This document shows positions 8,458 through 17,061 of a stretch of 64,000 nucleotides of DNA, in pieces. Positions within the stretch are counted from its first letter, which is position 1. Each line of letters opens with the position of its first letter. The stretch is taken from assembly GCF_000373625.1 (NCBI RefSeq), contig NZ_KB891994.1, positions 682,001-746,000 of the forward strand, read 5' to 3'. The notes under the pieces are model-generated. The model made no database searches. It was not told the origin of the DNA and worked only from the letters and a program-made list of their open reading frames with translations. A program made the position numbers and the translations under genes. This DNA is from Streptomyces sp. LaPpAH-108 (lineage in GTDB: Bacteria > Actinomycetota > Actinomycetes > Streptomycetales > Streptomycetaceae).

Positions 8458-9029
8458 ATGAACGTGCACGACCTGCTGCCTCTGCTGCCCGAGCCTGCTG
8501 TGCTGGCGGCCCGCTGTTGTGCCTTCGCGGTGCTGGACACCGTCCTCGACCCGACGGCACCCACGCACACGTACCATCCCGACTGGCGCGAGGGGGTCGA
8601 CCTGGCCTCCACGGCTTCGACCACGAATGCGACGCCACGCCCTGGCGGGAACATCTGCGGGCACACTGGCCGGGCCTGCTCGACGGCCTGCCCGCCTCCC
8701 TCGCGCACTACGCGACGGCGCCGGAGTTCCAGTTCGAGGGCTTCCTCGACGCCACGGTCTGCGCCTGGCGATGCGGCCCGGTGAAGTTCGCCGACGACGA
8801 AGCGGACGGCACCGCATGGCTGTTCGACAGCCTCACCGACGGCAGCCCGGAGGCGTACGTGAAGTCCGCCGAGGAGTACGGGGACCGGCCGATCGACCTC
8901 GATGCCGTCCGCGCCATCCTGACCGGCGCTCCCCTGACCCGGCGCATCACCACGCCCCTCTCCCCCACCGCGGACTTCGAGATCACGGCCAAGCGCGTCC
9001 ACGTCCTCGGCCACCCCGTACTCCCCTGA
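8458..9029 (+). pseudogene. Frameshifted hypothetical gene
   Basis: Two adjoining reading frames together look like one protein. From ATG 8458 (or 8449) the frame reads MNVHDLLPLLPEPAVLAARC and goes on to TYHPDWREGVDLAS, after which it becomes Arg/Ser junk. The -1 frame picks up at about 8610 with LHGFDHECDATPWREHLRAH and stays coherent to the stop at 9029 (ITAKRVHVLGHPVLP). I recall intact Streptomyces proteins of this type carrying about 20 extra residues between 'VAS' and 'GFDHE', so a small out-of-frame deletion is more likely than a single-base error. No function is known for the family. A hairpin follows at 9042-9075. Confidence 0.65.
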
Positions 9030-9041
9030 ACCGCCCCAGCA

Positions 9042-9075
9042 GAAGGGGCGCCGACCGTTTGGTCGACGCCCCTTC
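9042..9075. terminator. Bidirectional hairpin terminator
   Basis: Stem gaaggggcg-cgacc / ggtcg-cgccccttc (9042-9056 with 9061-9075, one C/A mismatch) around a GTTT tetraloop. Lies between the convergent pseudogene (ends 9029) and nrdJ (ends 9107). Confidence 0.8.
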
Positions 9076-9106
9076 ACCGAGCCCGTGTCACGGGCTCAGC
9101 CGCTGA

Positions 9107-12001
9107 TCAGCTGCAACCGCTGGTCGAGCCGCAGCCCTCGCAGATGTAGCAGGAGCCGGCTCGCTGCATCTTGGTGCCGCAGGAGAAGCAGAGCGGGGCG
9201 TCGGCCTGGATGCCCAGCTGCATTTCGACGAGTTCGGCGCTGGTGTGGGCCTGCTTGGGGGCGGGCTTGACCGACTCGGCCTCGGCCTTGGGGGTCGCGA
9301 CCGCCTTCAGCTCGGTCTGGCGCGGGGCGGACTGGGCCAGACCCTCGACGTCGACCTCGTCGTCGGCCGGCTCGTAGGAGCCGGTCTCCAGGTGGCGCTG
9401 ACGCTCCTCGGCGGAGTGGATGCCGAGCGCGGAACGCGTCTCGAAGGGCAGGAAGTCCAGCGCCAGGCGGCGGAAGATGTAGTCGACGATCGACTGCGCC
9501 ATCCGCACGTCCGGGTCGTCCGTCATACCGGCCGGCTCGAAGCGCATGTTGGTGAACTTCGAGACGTAGGTCTCCAGCGGCACGCCGTACTGGAGGCCGA
9601 CGGAGACGGCGATGGAGAAGGCGTCCATCATGCCCGCGAGCGTCGAACCCTGCTTGGACATCTTCAGGAAGACCTCGCCGAGACCGTCGTCCGGGTAGGA
9701 GTTGGCGGTCATGTAGCCCTCGGCGCCGCCGACCGTGAAGGACGTGGTGATGCCGGGACGGCCCTTGGGCAGGCGCTTGCGGACCGGGCGGTACTCGACG
9801 ACCTTCTCGACCGTCTCGCGGATGGTCGCCTCGGCCTTCGCGGTCACCTCGGCCTTCTCGTCCTCCTTCTTCTTGGCGGAGAGCGGCTGGCCGACCTTGC
9901 AGTTGTCGCGGTAGATCGCGAGCGCCTTGACGCCGAGCTTCCAGGCCTCGAAGTAGATCTCCTCGACCTCCTCGACGGTCGCCGTCTCCGGCATGTTGAC
10001 CGTCTTGGAGATGGCGCCGGAGATCCACGGCTGGATCGCGGCCATCATGCGGACGTGGCCCATCGGGGAGATGGCGCGCTCGCCCATGGCGCAGTCGAAG
10101 ACCTCGTAGTGCTCGGCCTTCAGACCGGGGGCGTCGATCACATTGCCGTGCTCGGCGATGTGGGCGACGATCGCCTCGATCTGCTCCTCCTGGTAGCCCA
10201 GGCGGCGCAGGGCCTGCGGGACCGTGCCGTTGACGATCTGCATCGAGCCGCCGCCGACGAGCTTCTTGAACTTGACCAGCGCGAGGTCGGGCTCCACACC
10301 GGTGGTGTCGCAGGACATCGCCAGACCGATGGTGCCGGTCGGGGCGAGCACGGACGCCTGGGAGTTACGGAAACCGTTCTGCTCGCCGAGGCGCACGACG
10401 TCCTGCCAGGCCTCCGTGGCGGCGGCCCACACCGGGCTGTCCAGGTCGTCCATGCGGACGGCCGTGGTGTTGGCGTCGGCGTGCTGCTTCATGACGCGCT
10501 TGTGGGCGTCGGCGTTGCGGGCGTAGCCGTCGTACGGGCCGACGATCGCGGCCAGCTCGGCGGAGCGGCGGTAGGCGGTGCCCGTCATCAGGGAGGTGAT
10601 GGCGGCGGCGAGCGTGCGACCGCCGTCGGAGTCGTACGCGTGGCCGGTGGCCATCAGCAGGGCGCCGAGGTTGGCGTAGCCGATGCCGAGCTGGCGGAAG
10701 GCACGGGTGTTCTCACCGATCTTCTCGGTGGGGAAGTCCGCGAAGCAGATCGAGATGTCCATCGCGGTGATGACCAGCTCGACGACCTTCTGGAAGCGCT
10801 CGCTCTCGAAGGACTGGTTGCCCTTGCCGTCGTCCTTGAGGAACTTCATCAGGTTCAGCGAGGCGAGGTTGCAGGACGTGTTGTCCAGGTGCATGTACTC
10901 GCTGCACGGGTTCGACGCGGTGATCCGGCCAGACTCGGGGCAGGTGTGCCAGTGGTTGATCTGGTCGTCGTACTGGATGCCCGGGTCGGCGCAGGCCCAA
11001 GCGGCCTCCGCGATCTTGCGGAACAGCGACTTGGCGTCGACCTTCTCGATGACCTCACCGGTCATGCGGGCGCGCAGGCCGAAGTCGGTGCCGCTCTCGA
11101 CCGCGTTCATGAACTCGTCGTTCACGCGGACCGAGTTGTTGGCGTTCTGGTACTGGACGGACGTGATGTCGTCGCCGCCCAGGTCCATGTCGAAGCCCGC
11201 GTCGCGCAGGACGCGGATCTTCTCCTCCTCGCTGACCTTCGTCTGGATGAAGTCCTCGATGTCGGGGTGGTCGACGTCGAGAACGACCATCTTGGCCGCG
11301 CGGCGGGTGGCGCCACCGGACTTGATGGTTCCGGCGGAGGCGTCGGCACCGCGCATGAAGGAGACCGGGCCGGAGGCGTTGCCGCCGGAGGAGAGCAGTT
11401 CCTTGGAGGAACGGATGCGGGACAGGTTCAGGCCGGCGCCGGAACCGCCCTTGAAGATCATGCCCTCTTCCTTGTACCAGTCGAGGATCGACTCCATGGA
11501 GTCGTCGACGGACAGGATGAAGCAGGCGGAGACCTGCTGGGGCTGCGGCGTACCGACGTTGAACCAGACCGGGCTGTTGAAGCTGAAGATCTGGTGCAGG
11601 AGGGCGTAGGCCAGCTCGTGCTCGAAGATCTCGGCGTCGGCGGGCGAGGCGAAGTACTTGTAGTCCTCACCGGCCTTCCGGTACGTCTTCACGATGCGGT
11701 CGATCAGCTGCTTGAGGCTGACCTCGCGCTGCGGGGTGCCGACGGCACCGCGGAAGTACTTGCTGGTGACGATGTTGACCGCGTTCACCGACCAGAAGTC
11801 GGGGAACTCGACGCCACGCTGCTCGAAGTTGACCGAGCCGTCGCGCCAGTTGGTCATGACGACGTCGCGATGCGCCCACTCGACCTCGTCGTACGGGTGC
11901 ACGCCGGGGGTCGTGTGGATGCGCTCGATGCGCAGTCCCTTGGTGGCCTTGGTGCCCTTCGCCCGGGAACCTCGTGCCGGACCGCTCGCCGTCTCTGTCA
12001 T
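9107..12001 (-). CDS. nrdJ: Vitamin B12-dependent (class II) ribonucleoside-diphosphate reductase
   Basis: Reduces ribonucleotides to deoxyribonucleotides using adenosylcobalamin as radical source. 964 residues from ATG 12001, preceded by GGGAGGCGGC; an upstream in-frame extension lacks a ribosome site. Core RNR motifs are present: SACFILSVDDSMESILDWYK, FKGGSGAGLNLSRIRSS, SGGNASGPVSFMRG, ASNPCSEYMHLDNTSCNLAS and LAPTGTIGLAMSCDTTGVEP. The C-terminus carries a Cys-rich redox/zinc tail, CFSCGTKMQRAGSCYICEGC then GSTSGCS. It is the second gene of the nrdR-nrdJ transcription unit (160 bp after nrdR) and so should be repressed by NrdR through the boxes at 12832-12875. In S. coelicolor NrdJ is one of two redundant RNRs. 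No cobalamin riboswitch is apparent upstream. Confidence 0.97.
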   Translation of the reverse strand: MTETASGPARGSRAKGTKATKGLRIERIHTTPGVHPYDEVEWAHRDVVMTNWRDGSVNFEQRGVEFPDFWSVNAVNIVTSKYFRGAVGTPQREVSLKQLIDRIVKTYRKAGEDYKYFASPADAEIFEHELAYALLHQIFSFNSPVWFNVGTPQPQQVSACFILSVDDSMESILDWYKEEGMIFKGGSGAGLNLSRIRSSKELLSSGGNASGPVSFMRGADASAGTIKSGGATRRAAKMVVLDVDHPDIEDFIQTKVSEEEKIRVLRDAGFDMDLGGDDITSVQYQNANNSVRVNDEFMNAVESGTDFGLRARMTGEVIEKVDAKSLFRKIAEAAWACADPGIQYDDQINHWHTCPESGRITASNPCSEYMHLDNTSCNLASLNLMKFLKDDGKGNQSFESERFQKVVELVITAMDISICFADFPTEKIGENTRAFRQLGIGYANLGALLMATGHAYDSDGGRTLAAAITSLMTGTAYRRSAELAAIVGPYDGYARNADAHKRVMKQHADANTTAVRMDDLDSPVWAAATEAWQDVVRLGEQNGFRNSQASVLAPTGTIGLAMSCDTTGVEPDLALVKFKKLVGGGSMQIVNGTVPQALRRLGYQEEQIEAIVAHIAEHGNVIDAPGLKAEHYEVFDCAMGERAISPMGHVRMMAAIQPWISGAISKTVNMPETATVEEVEEIYFEAWKLGVKALAIYRDNCKVGQPLSAKKKEDEKAEVTAKAEATIRETVEKVVEYRPVRKRLPKGRPGITTSFTVGGAEGYMTANSYPDDGLGEVFLKMSKQGSTLAGMMDAFSIAVSVGLQYGVPLETYVSKFTNMRFEPAGMTDDPDVRMAQSIVDYIFRRLALDFLPFETRSALGIHSAEERQRHLETGSYEPADDEVDVEGLAQSAPRQTELKAVATPKAEAESVKPAPKQAHTSAELVEMQLGIQADAPLCFSCGTKMQRAGSCYICEGCGSTSGCS

Positions 12002-12161
12002 GCCGCCTCCCTGTCGGGCAAAACGCCCTGAAGTGCCCCGATGTTCCCAGGACACGTGTTCTGTCTTGCGTCGCGGGCACCTTCGGCGCCACCCGCGACA
12101 GGTCTTCGTGAGCCGCCCTCCGGCCGGACTCCGGGACCGTTCCCGTCCTCCGGCCGGCCGG

Positions 12162-12713
12162 TCATTCGGCGGCGTGCGCGGGCACCGGGACCTGAGGGGT
12201 CCTCGGCTGCCCGGCTTCGTCCTCCTGGCGCCCCGCTTCCGTGTCCTCGTCGTCCGCGGCGGGGCCGCACGTCGTCTCCCTCAGCTCCGCGATCGCGGCC
12301 TCGAAGTCCTCGAGCGAGTCGAACGCCCGGTAGACGGAGGCGAATCGCAGGTAGGCGACGAGGTCGAGCTCCTGCAGCGGTCCGAGTATGGCCAGCCCCA
12401 CGTCGTGGGTGGTCAGCTCGGCGCTTCCGGTGGCCCGTACCGCCTCCTCGACCCGCTGGCCGAGCTGGGCGAGCGCGTCCTCGGTGACCGGCCGCCCCTG
12501 ACATGCCTTGCGCACGCCATTGATGACCTTGGTACGGCTGAACGGCTCGGTGACTCCGGACCGCTTCACCACCATGAGCGAGCACGTCTCCACGGTCGTG
12601 AAACGACGGGAGCAGTCAGGGCACTGGCGGCGCCTGCGGATCGACGTGCCGTCGTCGGTCGTACGACTGTCGACCACACGGCTGTCGGGGTGCCTGCAGA
12701 AGGGGCAGTGCAT
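12162..12713 (-). CDS. nrdR: Transcriptional repressor NrdR
   Basis: Zinc-ribbon, ATP-cone repressor that senses (d)ATP and represses ribonucleotide reductase operons. Start ATG 12713 (MHCPFC), with GGAG 4-7 bp and GAGGAGG ~13 bp upstream. The zinc ribbon is CPFC (residues 3-6) and CPDC (31-34), with the DNA-contacting RRRRQCPDCSRRFTT. The ATP-cone follows (~49-139): VVKRSGVTEPFSRTKVINGV through LVAYLRFASVYRAF. The C-terminal ~35 residues are an acidic, Pro-rich tail beyond the usual ~150-residue core. First gene of nrdR-nrdJ and probably autoregulated through the two boxes upstream. Confidence 0.97.
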   Translation of the reverse strand: MHCPFCRHPDSRVVDSRTTDDGTSIRRRRQCPDCSRRFTTVETCSLMVVKRSGVTEPFSRTKVINGVRKACQGRPVTEDALAQLGQRVEEAVRATGSAELTTHDVGLAILGPLQELDLVAYLRFASVYRAFDSLEDFEAAIAELRETTCGPAADDEDTEAGRQEDEAGQPRTPQVPVPAHAAE

Positions 12714-12831
12714 GATCTCCAACCCTCCTCACAGCAGACTCGATGGCCTCGCCGGACCTCAGGAGCCCCGCGAAGCAGCACCTAAGCATAGGCGATCGCG
12801 GAGGTGCGGAAGACCCCAGGACCGGCAACCA

Positions 12832-12875
12832 CCACAACTTGTGGGTATCTGTAGCCATCCAACCACTACATGTGG
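12832..12875 (-). promoter_or_regulatory. Paired NrdR boxes upstream of nrdR-nrdJ
   Basis: Two near-identical imperfect palindromes, ccacaacttgtgg (12832-12844) and ccactacatgtgg (12863-12875), have centres 31 bp apart, close to three helical turns. This matches the known NrdR operator layout of two 16 bp boxes separated by about 15 bp. They lie 120-160 bp upstream of nrdR. A TATGCT-like -10 (12785-12790, minus strand) lies downstream of them; its -35 is poor. The boxes are clear, the exact promoter is not. Confidence 0.85.
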
Positions 12876-13252
12876 GGATCACCTCGAACACCGAGGCAGA
12901 CACGCGTGTCGCCGCCGGACAGCGGGTACAGGGCGGGCGCGGGGGCCGCCCCGGCCGGACACGCGGGATTCCTGTGCGCCGCAGAGAGAGACCTGGGGCT
13001 ACGGTGAATACCGCGCGCGAGGGCGGCCCGTCCAGGCCCGGGGGAAGTCTCCGGGGAGGCTTCGACGGGGGCTGCACCGGGGGTCCGACATCCCCCACCT
13101 GGCCGGAAAGGCCCCGGATGACACACTGAGCGGCGCGCGAGGCTGCCCGCCCGATGGTGAAGAGTACAGCAATGGGCATTTTGCCCACCGCGGATCGCGC
13201 AAGCCATACACCTGGACACTTGATCGCGTCAGGTGAATCACGCTTTTTCACT
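12876..13252. other. Intergenic region between the nrdR operator and the lexA promoter
   Basis: About 380 bp with no supported gene on either strand. Open frames here have poor codon bias and no ribosome sites. The right-hand part (13140-13250) is AT-richer and leads into the lexA promoter. No hairpin strong enough to report was seen. Confidence 0.5.
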
Positions 13253-13293
13253 CGAACGTGTGTTTGGCGCAACCTTTCGAAAGCAACTACCGT
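13253..13293 (+). promoter_or_regulatory. lexA promoter with SOS (LexA) box
   Basis: CGAACGTGTGTTTG (13253-13266) fits the actinobacterial SOS box CGAACRNRYGTTYG. It overlaps a plausible -35 TTGGCG (13264-13269), which is 18 bp from a -10 TACCGT (13288-13293). LexA bound here would block its own promoter. The lexA start at 13327 would leave a leader of about 27 nt. The box is seen directly; the promoter elements are inferred. Confidence 0.82.
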
Positions 13294-13326
13294 TGTGCAG
13301 CAGGGAGACCATCGAGAGGGGCCGAC

Positions 13327-14106
13327 GTGACCACCACCGCCGACAGTGCCACCATCACTGCCCAGGGCCGAGCCGACGGCCGGACCGAGCCCGTGCACGC
13401 GATGAACGACGCCACGAATCCCGAGGGACACAAGCGCTCCCTGCCGGGCCGACCTCCAGGCATCCGCGCCGACAGCTCAGGTCTCACCGACCGGCAGCGC
13501 CGGGTCATCGAGGTCATCCGGGACTCGGTGCAGCGGCGGGGCTACCCGCCGTCCATGCGCGAGATCGGCCAGGCCGTCGGCCTCTCCAGCACCTCCTCCG
13601 TCGCGCACCAGCTGATGGCCCTGGAGCGCAAGGGCTTCCTGCGCCGCGACCCGCACCGCCCGCGCGCCTACGAGGTGCGCGGCTCCGACCAGGCCGTGAC
13701 CGTGCAGCCCACCGACACGGCGGGCAAGCCGGCCGCGTCGTACGTCCCGCTGGTCGGCCGCATCGCGGCGGGCGGCCCGATCCTCGCCGAGGAGTCGGTC
13801 GAGGACGTCTTTCCCCTTCCCCGGCAGCTGGTCGGTGACGGCGAGCTGTTCGTGCTCAAGGTCGTCGGCGACTCCATGATCGAGGCCGCGATCTGCGACG
13901 GCGACTGGGTGGCCGTGCGCCGCCAGCCCGTCGCGGAGAACGGCGACATCGTGGCGGCCATGCTCGACGGCGAGGCCACGGTCAAGCGCTTCAAGCGCGA
14001 GGACGGCCACGTCTGGCTCCTTCCGCACAACGCCGCCTACGAGCCGATCCCCGGCGACGACGCGACGATCCTCGGCAAGGTCGTCGCGGTGCTCCGCCGC
14101 GTGTGA
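13327..14106 (+). CDS. lexA: LexA repressor, autocleavable SOS regulator
   Basis: Represses SOS genes and self-cleaves when stimulated by RecA filaments. 259 residues from GTG 13327 (AGAGGGG upstream); an internal ATG at 13402 would give a 234-residue form but lacks a ribosome site. After a ~50-residue variable N-terminus comes the winged helix (LTDRQRRVIEVIRDSVQRRG, PPSMREIGQAVGLSSTSSVA). The peptidase domain has the Ala-Gly cleavage site in VGRIAAGGPI (A148-G149), catalytic Ser183 in VVGDSMIEAAI and Lys220 in GEATVKRFK. Monocistronic, with a strong hairpin after the gene. Its partner recA lies about 39 kb away in the same window. Confidence 0.97.
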   Translation: MTTTADSATITAQGRADGRTEPVHAMNDATNPEGHKRSLPGRPPGIRADSSGLTDRQRRVIEVIRDSVQRRGYPPSMREIGQAVGLSSTSSVAHQLMALERKGFLRRDPHRPRAYEVRGSDQAVTVQPTDTAGKPAASYVPLVGRIAAGGPILAEESVEDVFPLPRQLVGDGELFVLKVVGDSMIEAAICDGDWVAVRRQPVAENGDIVAAMLDGEATVKRFKREDGHVWLLPHNAAYEPIPGDDATILGKVVAVLRRV

Positions 14107-14146
14107 CAGCCGCAGCGGACCGGGCCCCCGGCCCGTCCCCCTGAGC

Positions 14147-14180
14147 GGGCCCCGGAACCCCTGCGCCGGTTCCGGGGCCC
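14147..14180. terminator. Bidirectional hairpin terminator between lexA and the DinG-type helicase
   Basis: Perfect 13 bp stem gggccccggaacc (14147-14159) / ggttccggggccc (14168-14180) with an 8 nt loop, placed between convergent genes ending at 14106 (+) and 14223 (-). Confidence 0.82.
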
Positions 14181-14222
14181 CTGCCATTCCCTCCTCCTTG
14201 CGCGGAGGTACGGCCTCGGGGC

Positions 14223-16199
14223 CTACTCCCCCTCCGCCTGCTTCGCCATCGCGTCGATCGCCGCGAGCGACTTGCGCACCTGGTTACGGTCCGTGGTGTA
14301 CCAGAACTCGGGCAGCGACGCCTTCAGATACTGGCCGTACCGGGCCGTGGCCAGGCGCTGGTCCAGTACCGCGACGACGCCCTTGTCCCCGGTGGCCCGC
14401 ACGAGACGACCCGCGCCCTGGGCCATGAGCAGGGCGGCATGCGTGGCGGCGACCGCCATGAAGCCGTTGCCTCCCGCGTCCTCCACCGCCTTCTGCCGGG
14501 CGCTCATCAGCGGGTCGTCGGGGCGCGGGAACGGGATCTTGTCCATCACGACCAGCTGGCAGCTGGGCCCCGGCACGTCGACGCCCTGCCACAGCGACAG
14601 CGTGCCGAAGAGACAGGTCTTGGGGTCGGCCGCGAAGTTCTTGATCAGCTCACCGAGCGTCTCCTCGCCCTGGAGCAGGATCGGGAACTCGGGGATGCGC
14701 ACCCGCAGCTCCTCGGCGGCGAGCTGGGCGGCCCGCATCGAGGAGAACAGGCCGAGCGTGCGACCGCCCGCGGCCTGGATCAGCTCGGTCAGCTCGTCCA
14801 GCATGTCGGCACGGTCGCCGTCCCGCGCCGGGCGGGCGAGGTGCTTGGCGACGTAGAGGATGCCCTGCTTGGGGTAGTCGAACGGCGAGCCGACGTCGAT
14901 GCCCTTCCATTGCGGCAGGTCCTCGCCCTCCTGTCCCTCGGGGGCGAGCCCCAGGGAGGCCCCGACGCCGTTGAAGTCGCCGCCGAGCTTGAGCGTCGCC
15001 GAGGCGAGGACGACGCTGCGGTCCGCGAAAAGCTTCTCCCTGAGCAGGCCGGAGACCGACATGGGGGCGATACGCAGGGACGCCCCGAAACGGTCGTGGC
15101 GCTCGTACCAGACGACGTCCCACTCCGAGCCGTTCAGCACCCGCTCGGCCACGCCGTGCACGGTCTCCACCGAGGCCAGGGCCTGTTTGCGCACCGCGTC
15201 CTCGTCCTGGACCGACTTGTCGCGGGTCGAGCCGAGCGCGGTGATGACCGTGCGGGCGGCGTCGCGCAGCGCGGCCAGGGCGTAGCCGAGGTCTTCCGGG
15301 ATCTCCTCCAGGCGGCCGGGCAGGGCCAGCTCCATCAGCCGCTCGAAGCCCTCGGCGGCGGTCTGGAGCTGGTCGGCGGCCTTCTCGTTGACGAGCTTCG
15401 CGGCCCGGCGGACGGCGCGGTTGACCTGGCCGGGCGTGAGTTCGCCGGTGGCGGCGCCGGTGACGCGGGAGACGAGTTCGTGCGCCTCGTCCACGATCAG
15501 CACCTCGTGCTGGGGCAGCACCGGGGCGCCCTCGATGGCGTCGATCGCGAGAAGGGCGTGGTTGGTCACGACGACGTCGGCCAGCTTGGCGCGCTCGCGG
15601 GCCATCTCGGCGAAGCATTCGGCGCCGTAGGCGCACTTGGTCGCGCCCAGGCACTCGCGCGAGGACACGGAGACCTGCGCCCAGGCCCGGTCGGAGACGC
15701 CGGGGGTGAGGTCGTCGCGGTCGCCGTTCTCCGTCTCGTCCGACCAGTCGCGCAGGCGGAGCAGGTCCTGGCCGAGTTTGCTGGTGGGGGCAGCCGCCTC
15801 GAACTGGTCGAAGAGGCCGTCCTCCTCGTCCTGCGGCATCCCCTCGTGCAGACGGTGCAGACAGAGGTAGTTCGACCGGCCCTTGAGCATGGCGAACTCC
15901 GGGCGGCGCCGCAGCAGCGGGTGCAGGGCGTCCACCGTGCGCGGCAGGTCGCGCTCCACGAGCTGACGCTGGAGGGCGAGCGTGGCCGTGGCGACGACGA
16001 CCCGCTCCCCGTGTGCGAGCGCGGGCACGAGATAGCCGAGCGACTTTCCGGTGCCGGTGCCGGCCTGGACCAGCAGGTGGGATCCGTCGTCGATCGTTTC
16101 CGCGACCGCTTCGGCCATCGTGACCTGGCCGGGACGCTCCGTACCGCCGACAGCGGCGACGGCGGCGTGGAGGAGTTCGGGGAGTGAGGGCTTCGTCAT
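14223..16199 (-). CDS. DinG/XPD-type ATP-dependent helicase
   Basis: 658-residue superfamily 2 helicase from ATG 16199. Walker A QAGTGTGKSLGYL lies near residue 46 and the DEAH box in VLIVDEAHELVSRV. Four cysteines placed as in the iron-sulfur domain of DinG/XPD are visible: SNYLC, then SSREC-LGATKC-AYGAEC. The C-terminal motor domain has GRTLGLFSSMRAAQ, TLSLWQGVDVPG and LLMAQGAGRLVRATGD. It probably unwinds 5' to 3' and removes R-loops, G4s or recombination intermediates, as DinG does. No SOS box is visible in the ~170 bp upstream, although it sits back to back with lexA. That upstream DNA has an odd A/T run (gatttttttgacaag near 16300). Confidence 0.93.
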   Translation of the reverse strand: MTKPSLPELLHAAVAAVGGTERPGQVTMAEAVAETIDDGSHLLVQAGTGTGKSLGYLVPALAHGERVVVATATLALQRQLVERDLPRTVDALHPLLRRRPEFAMLKGRSNYLCLHRLHEGMPQDEEDGLFDQFEAAAPTSKLGQDLLRLRDWSDETENGDRDDLTPGVSDRAWAQVSVSSRECLGATKCAYGAECFAEMARERAKLADVVVTNHALLAIDAIEGAPVLPQHEVLIVDEAHELVSRVTGAATGELTPGQVNRAVRRAAKLVNEKAADQLQTAAEGFERLMELALPGRLEEIPEDLGYALAALRDAARTVITALGSTRDKSVQDEDAVRKQALASVETVHGVAERVLNGSEWDVVWYERHDRFGASLRIAPMSVSGLLREKLFADRSVVLASATLKLGGDFNGVGASLGLAPEGQEGEDLPQWKGIDVGSPFDYPKQGILYVAKHLARPARDGDRADMLDELTELIQAAGGRTLGLFSSMRAAQLAAEELRVRIPEFPILLQGEETLGELIKNFAADPKTCLFGTLSLWQGVDVPGPSCQLVVMDKIPFPRPDDPLMSARQKAVEDAGGNGFMAVAATHAALLMAQGAGRLVRATGDKGVVAVLDQRLATARYGQYLKASLPEFWYTTDRNQVRKSLAAIDAMAKQAEGE

Positions 16200-16370
16200 A
16201 GCCCGACCACCCTACGGCCCCCGACTGACAATCGGGCCGCCGAACAGGGGACGGGGGCGGGGGCACGATCACCGCGATTTCCCTGGGCGAACTTTCTCGG
16301 ATTTTTTTGACAAGTCGGAACCTGACGGGATCGCCGGACGTACAACATGTGACGGGCCATCCACCCTGCG

Positions 16371-17000
16371 TCACACGCGTCGGGGGTGGAGCCGGTCACG
16401 GATCATGAGGGCGGCCCGCTTGCCGGGCAGGTCGACCTCGGCGGCGCGCCGGAATCCGGCGCTCAGGAAGGCAGCCACGGAGGGGGTGTTGCGCATGTCC
16501 GGTTCCGCGACGACACGGGTGCAGAAGGGGCGGCGGTCCAGGATCAGGTCGGCGACGGCCGCGAGCAGGACCGAACCCAGCCCTCGCCCCCGGTGGGAGG
16601 CGTCGCCGATCAGCAGGTGGATACCCGTGTCGTGAGGGCGGGCCGGGTAGTGCCGGGCCAGCGGGTCCAGGTCGGCCCGGTAGATCTCCCAGTAGCCGAC
16701 GGGCGTGCCGTTCAGGACGCCCAGACACGGTGCGCTGCGTCCATCGCCGTCGAGCTGCGCCCGCAGATGGTTCTCGGTCGTGCTCACGGGGCCTGCCAGT
16801 TCCCAGAAGGCGGCCACCGCCGGGTCGTTCATCCAGCGGTGGAGGAGCGGGAGGTCCCGGTCCAGGCGCACCGGCGCCAGCTCGAACCGGCCCACCGGGG
16901 TGACGGCCGCACCCCAGGTGGCCGGGGCGTCGAGCGGGTCGTCGTCCGTGAGGAGCGGACCCGGACTGCGCGTGACGACGAACTCGCTTGTGGAAGACAC
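16371..17000 (-). CDS. GNAT acetyltransferase, siderophore type (RhbD/IucB-like)
   Basis: 209 residues from GTG 17000 with GCGGAG upstream. The sequence RFELAPVRLDRDLPLLHRWM, then DPAVAAFWELAGP and VGYWEIYRADLDPLARHYPA is typical of siderophore N-hydroxylysine or diaminoalkane acetyltransferases. GDASHRGRGLGSVLLAA carries the acetyl-CoA pyrophosphate loop (R-G-R-G-L-G). It should acylate a (hydroxy)amine before condensation with citrate by the adjacent IucA/IucC synthetase, whose stop codon is 61 bp upstream. The true acyl donor is unknown (acetyl-, succinyl- and malonyl-type relatives exist). Confidence 0.87.
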   Translation of the reverse strand: MSSTSEFVVTRSPGPLLTDDDPLDAPATWGAAVTPVGRFELAPVRLDRDLPLLHRWMNDPAVAAFWELAGPVSTTENHLRAQLDGDGRSAPCLGVLNGTPVGYWEIYRADLDPLARHYPARPHDTGIHLLIGDASHRGRGLGSVLLAAVADLILDRRPFCTRVVAEPDMRNTPSVAAFLSAGFRRAAEVDLPGKRAALMIRDRLHPRRV

Positions 17001-17061
17001 CGGTTGCTCCGCTCGGGAAGGAGGGCGACTCGAAGAAGCTCGAAGAAGAAGGGGACGGGCC

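Noticed and set aside
9245..12031. A 928-codon plus-strand frame opposite nrdJ
   Set aside because: Mirror image of the strongly biased nrdJ coding strand; composition Val/Leu/Asp/Gly-rich with no domain and no ribosome site.
12002..12161. Cobalamin riboswitch before nrdJ
   Set aside because: The 160 bp gap lacks a recognisable B12 box and the fold would not fit; regulation is explained by NrdR boxes upstream of nrdR.
14107..16370. SOS box for the DinG-type helicase next to lexA
   Set aside because: The sequence before 16199 has CGAAC-like halves (ccgaacagg, gcgaactt) but no matching GTTCG half at the right distance.
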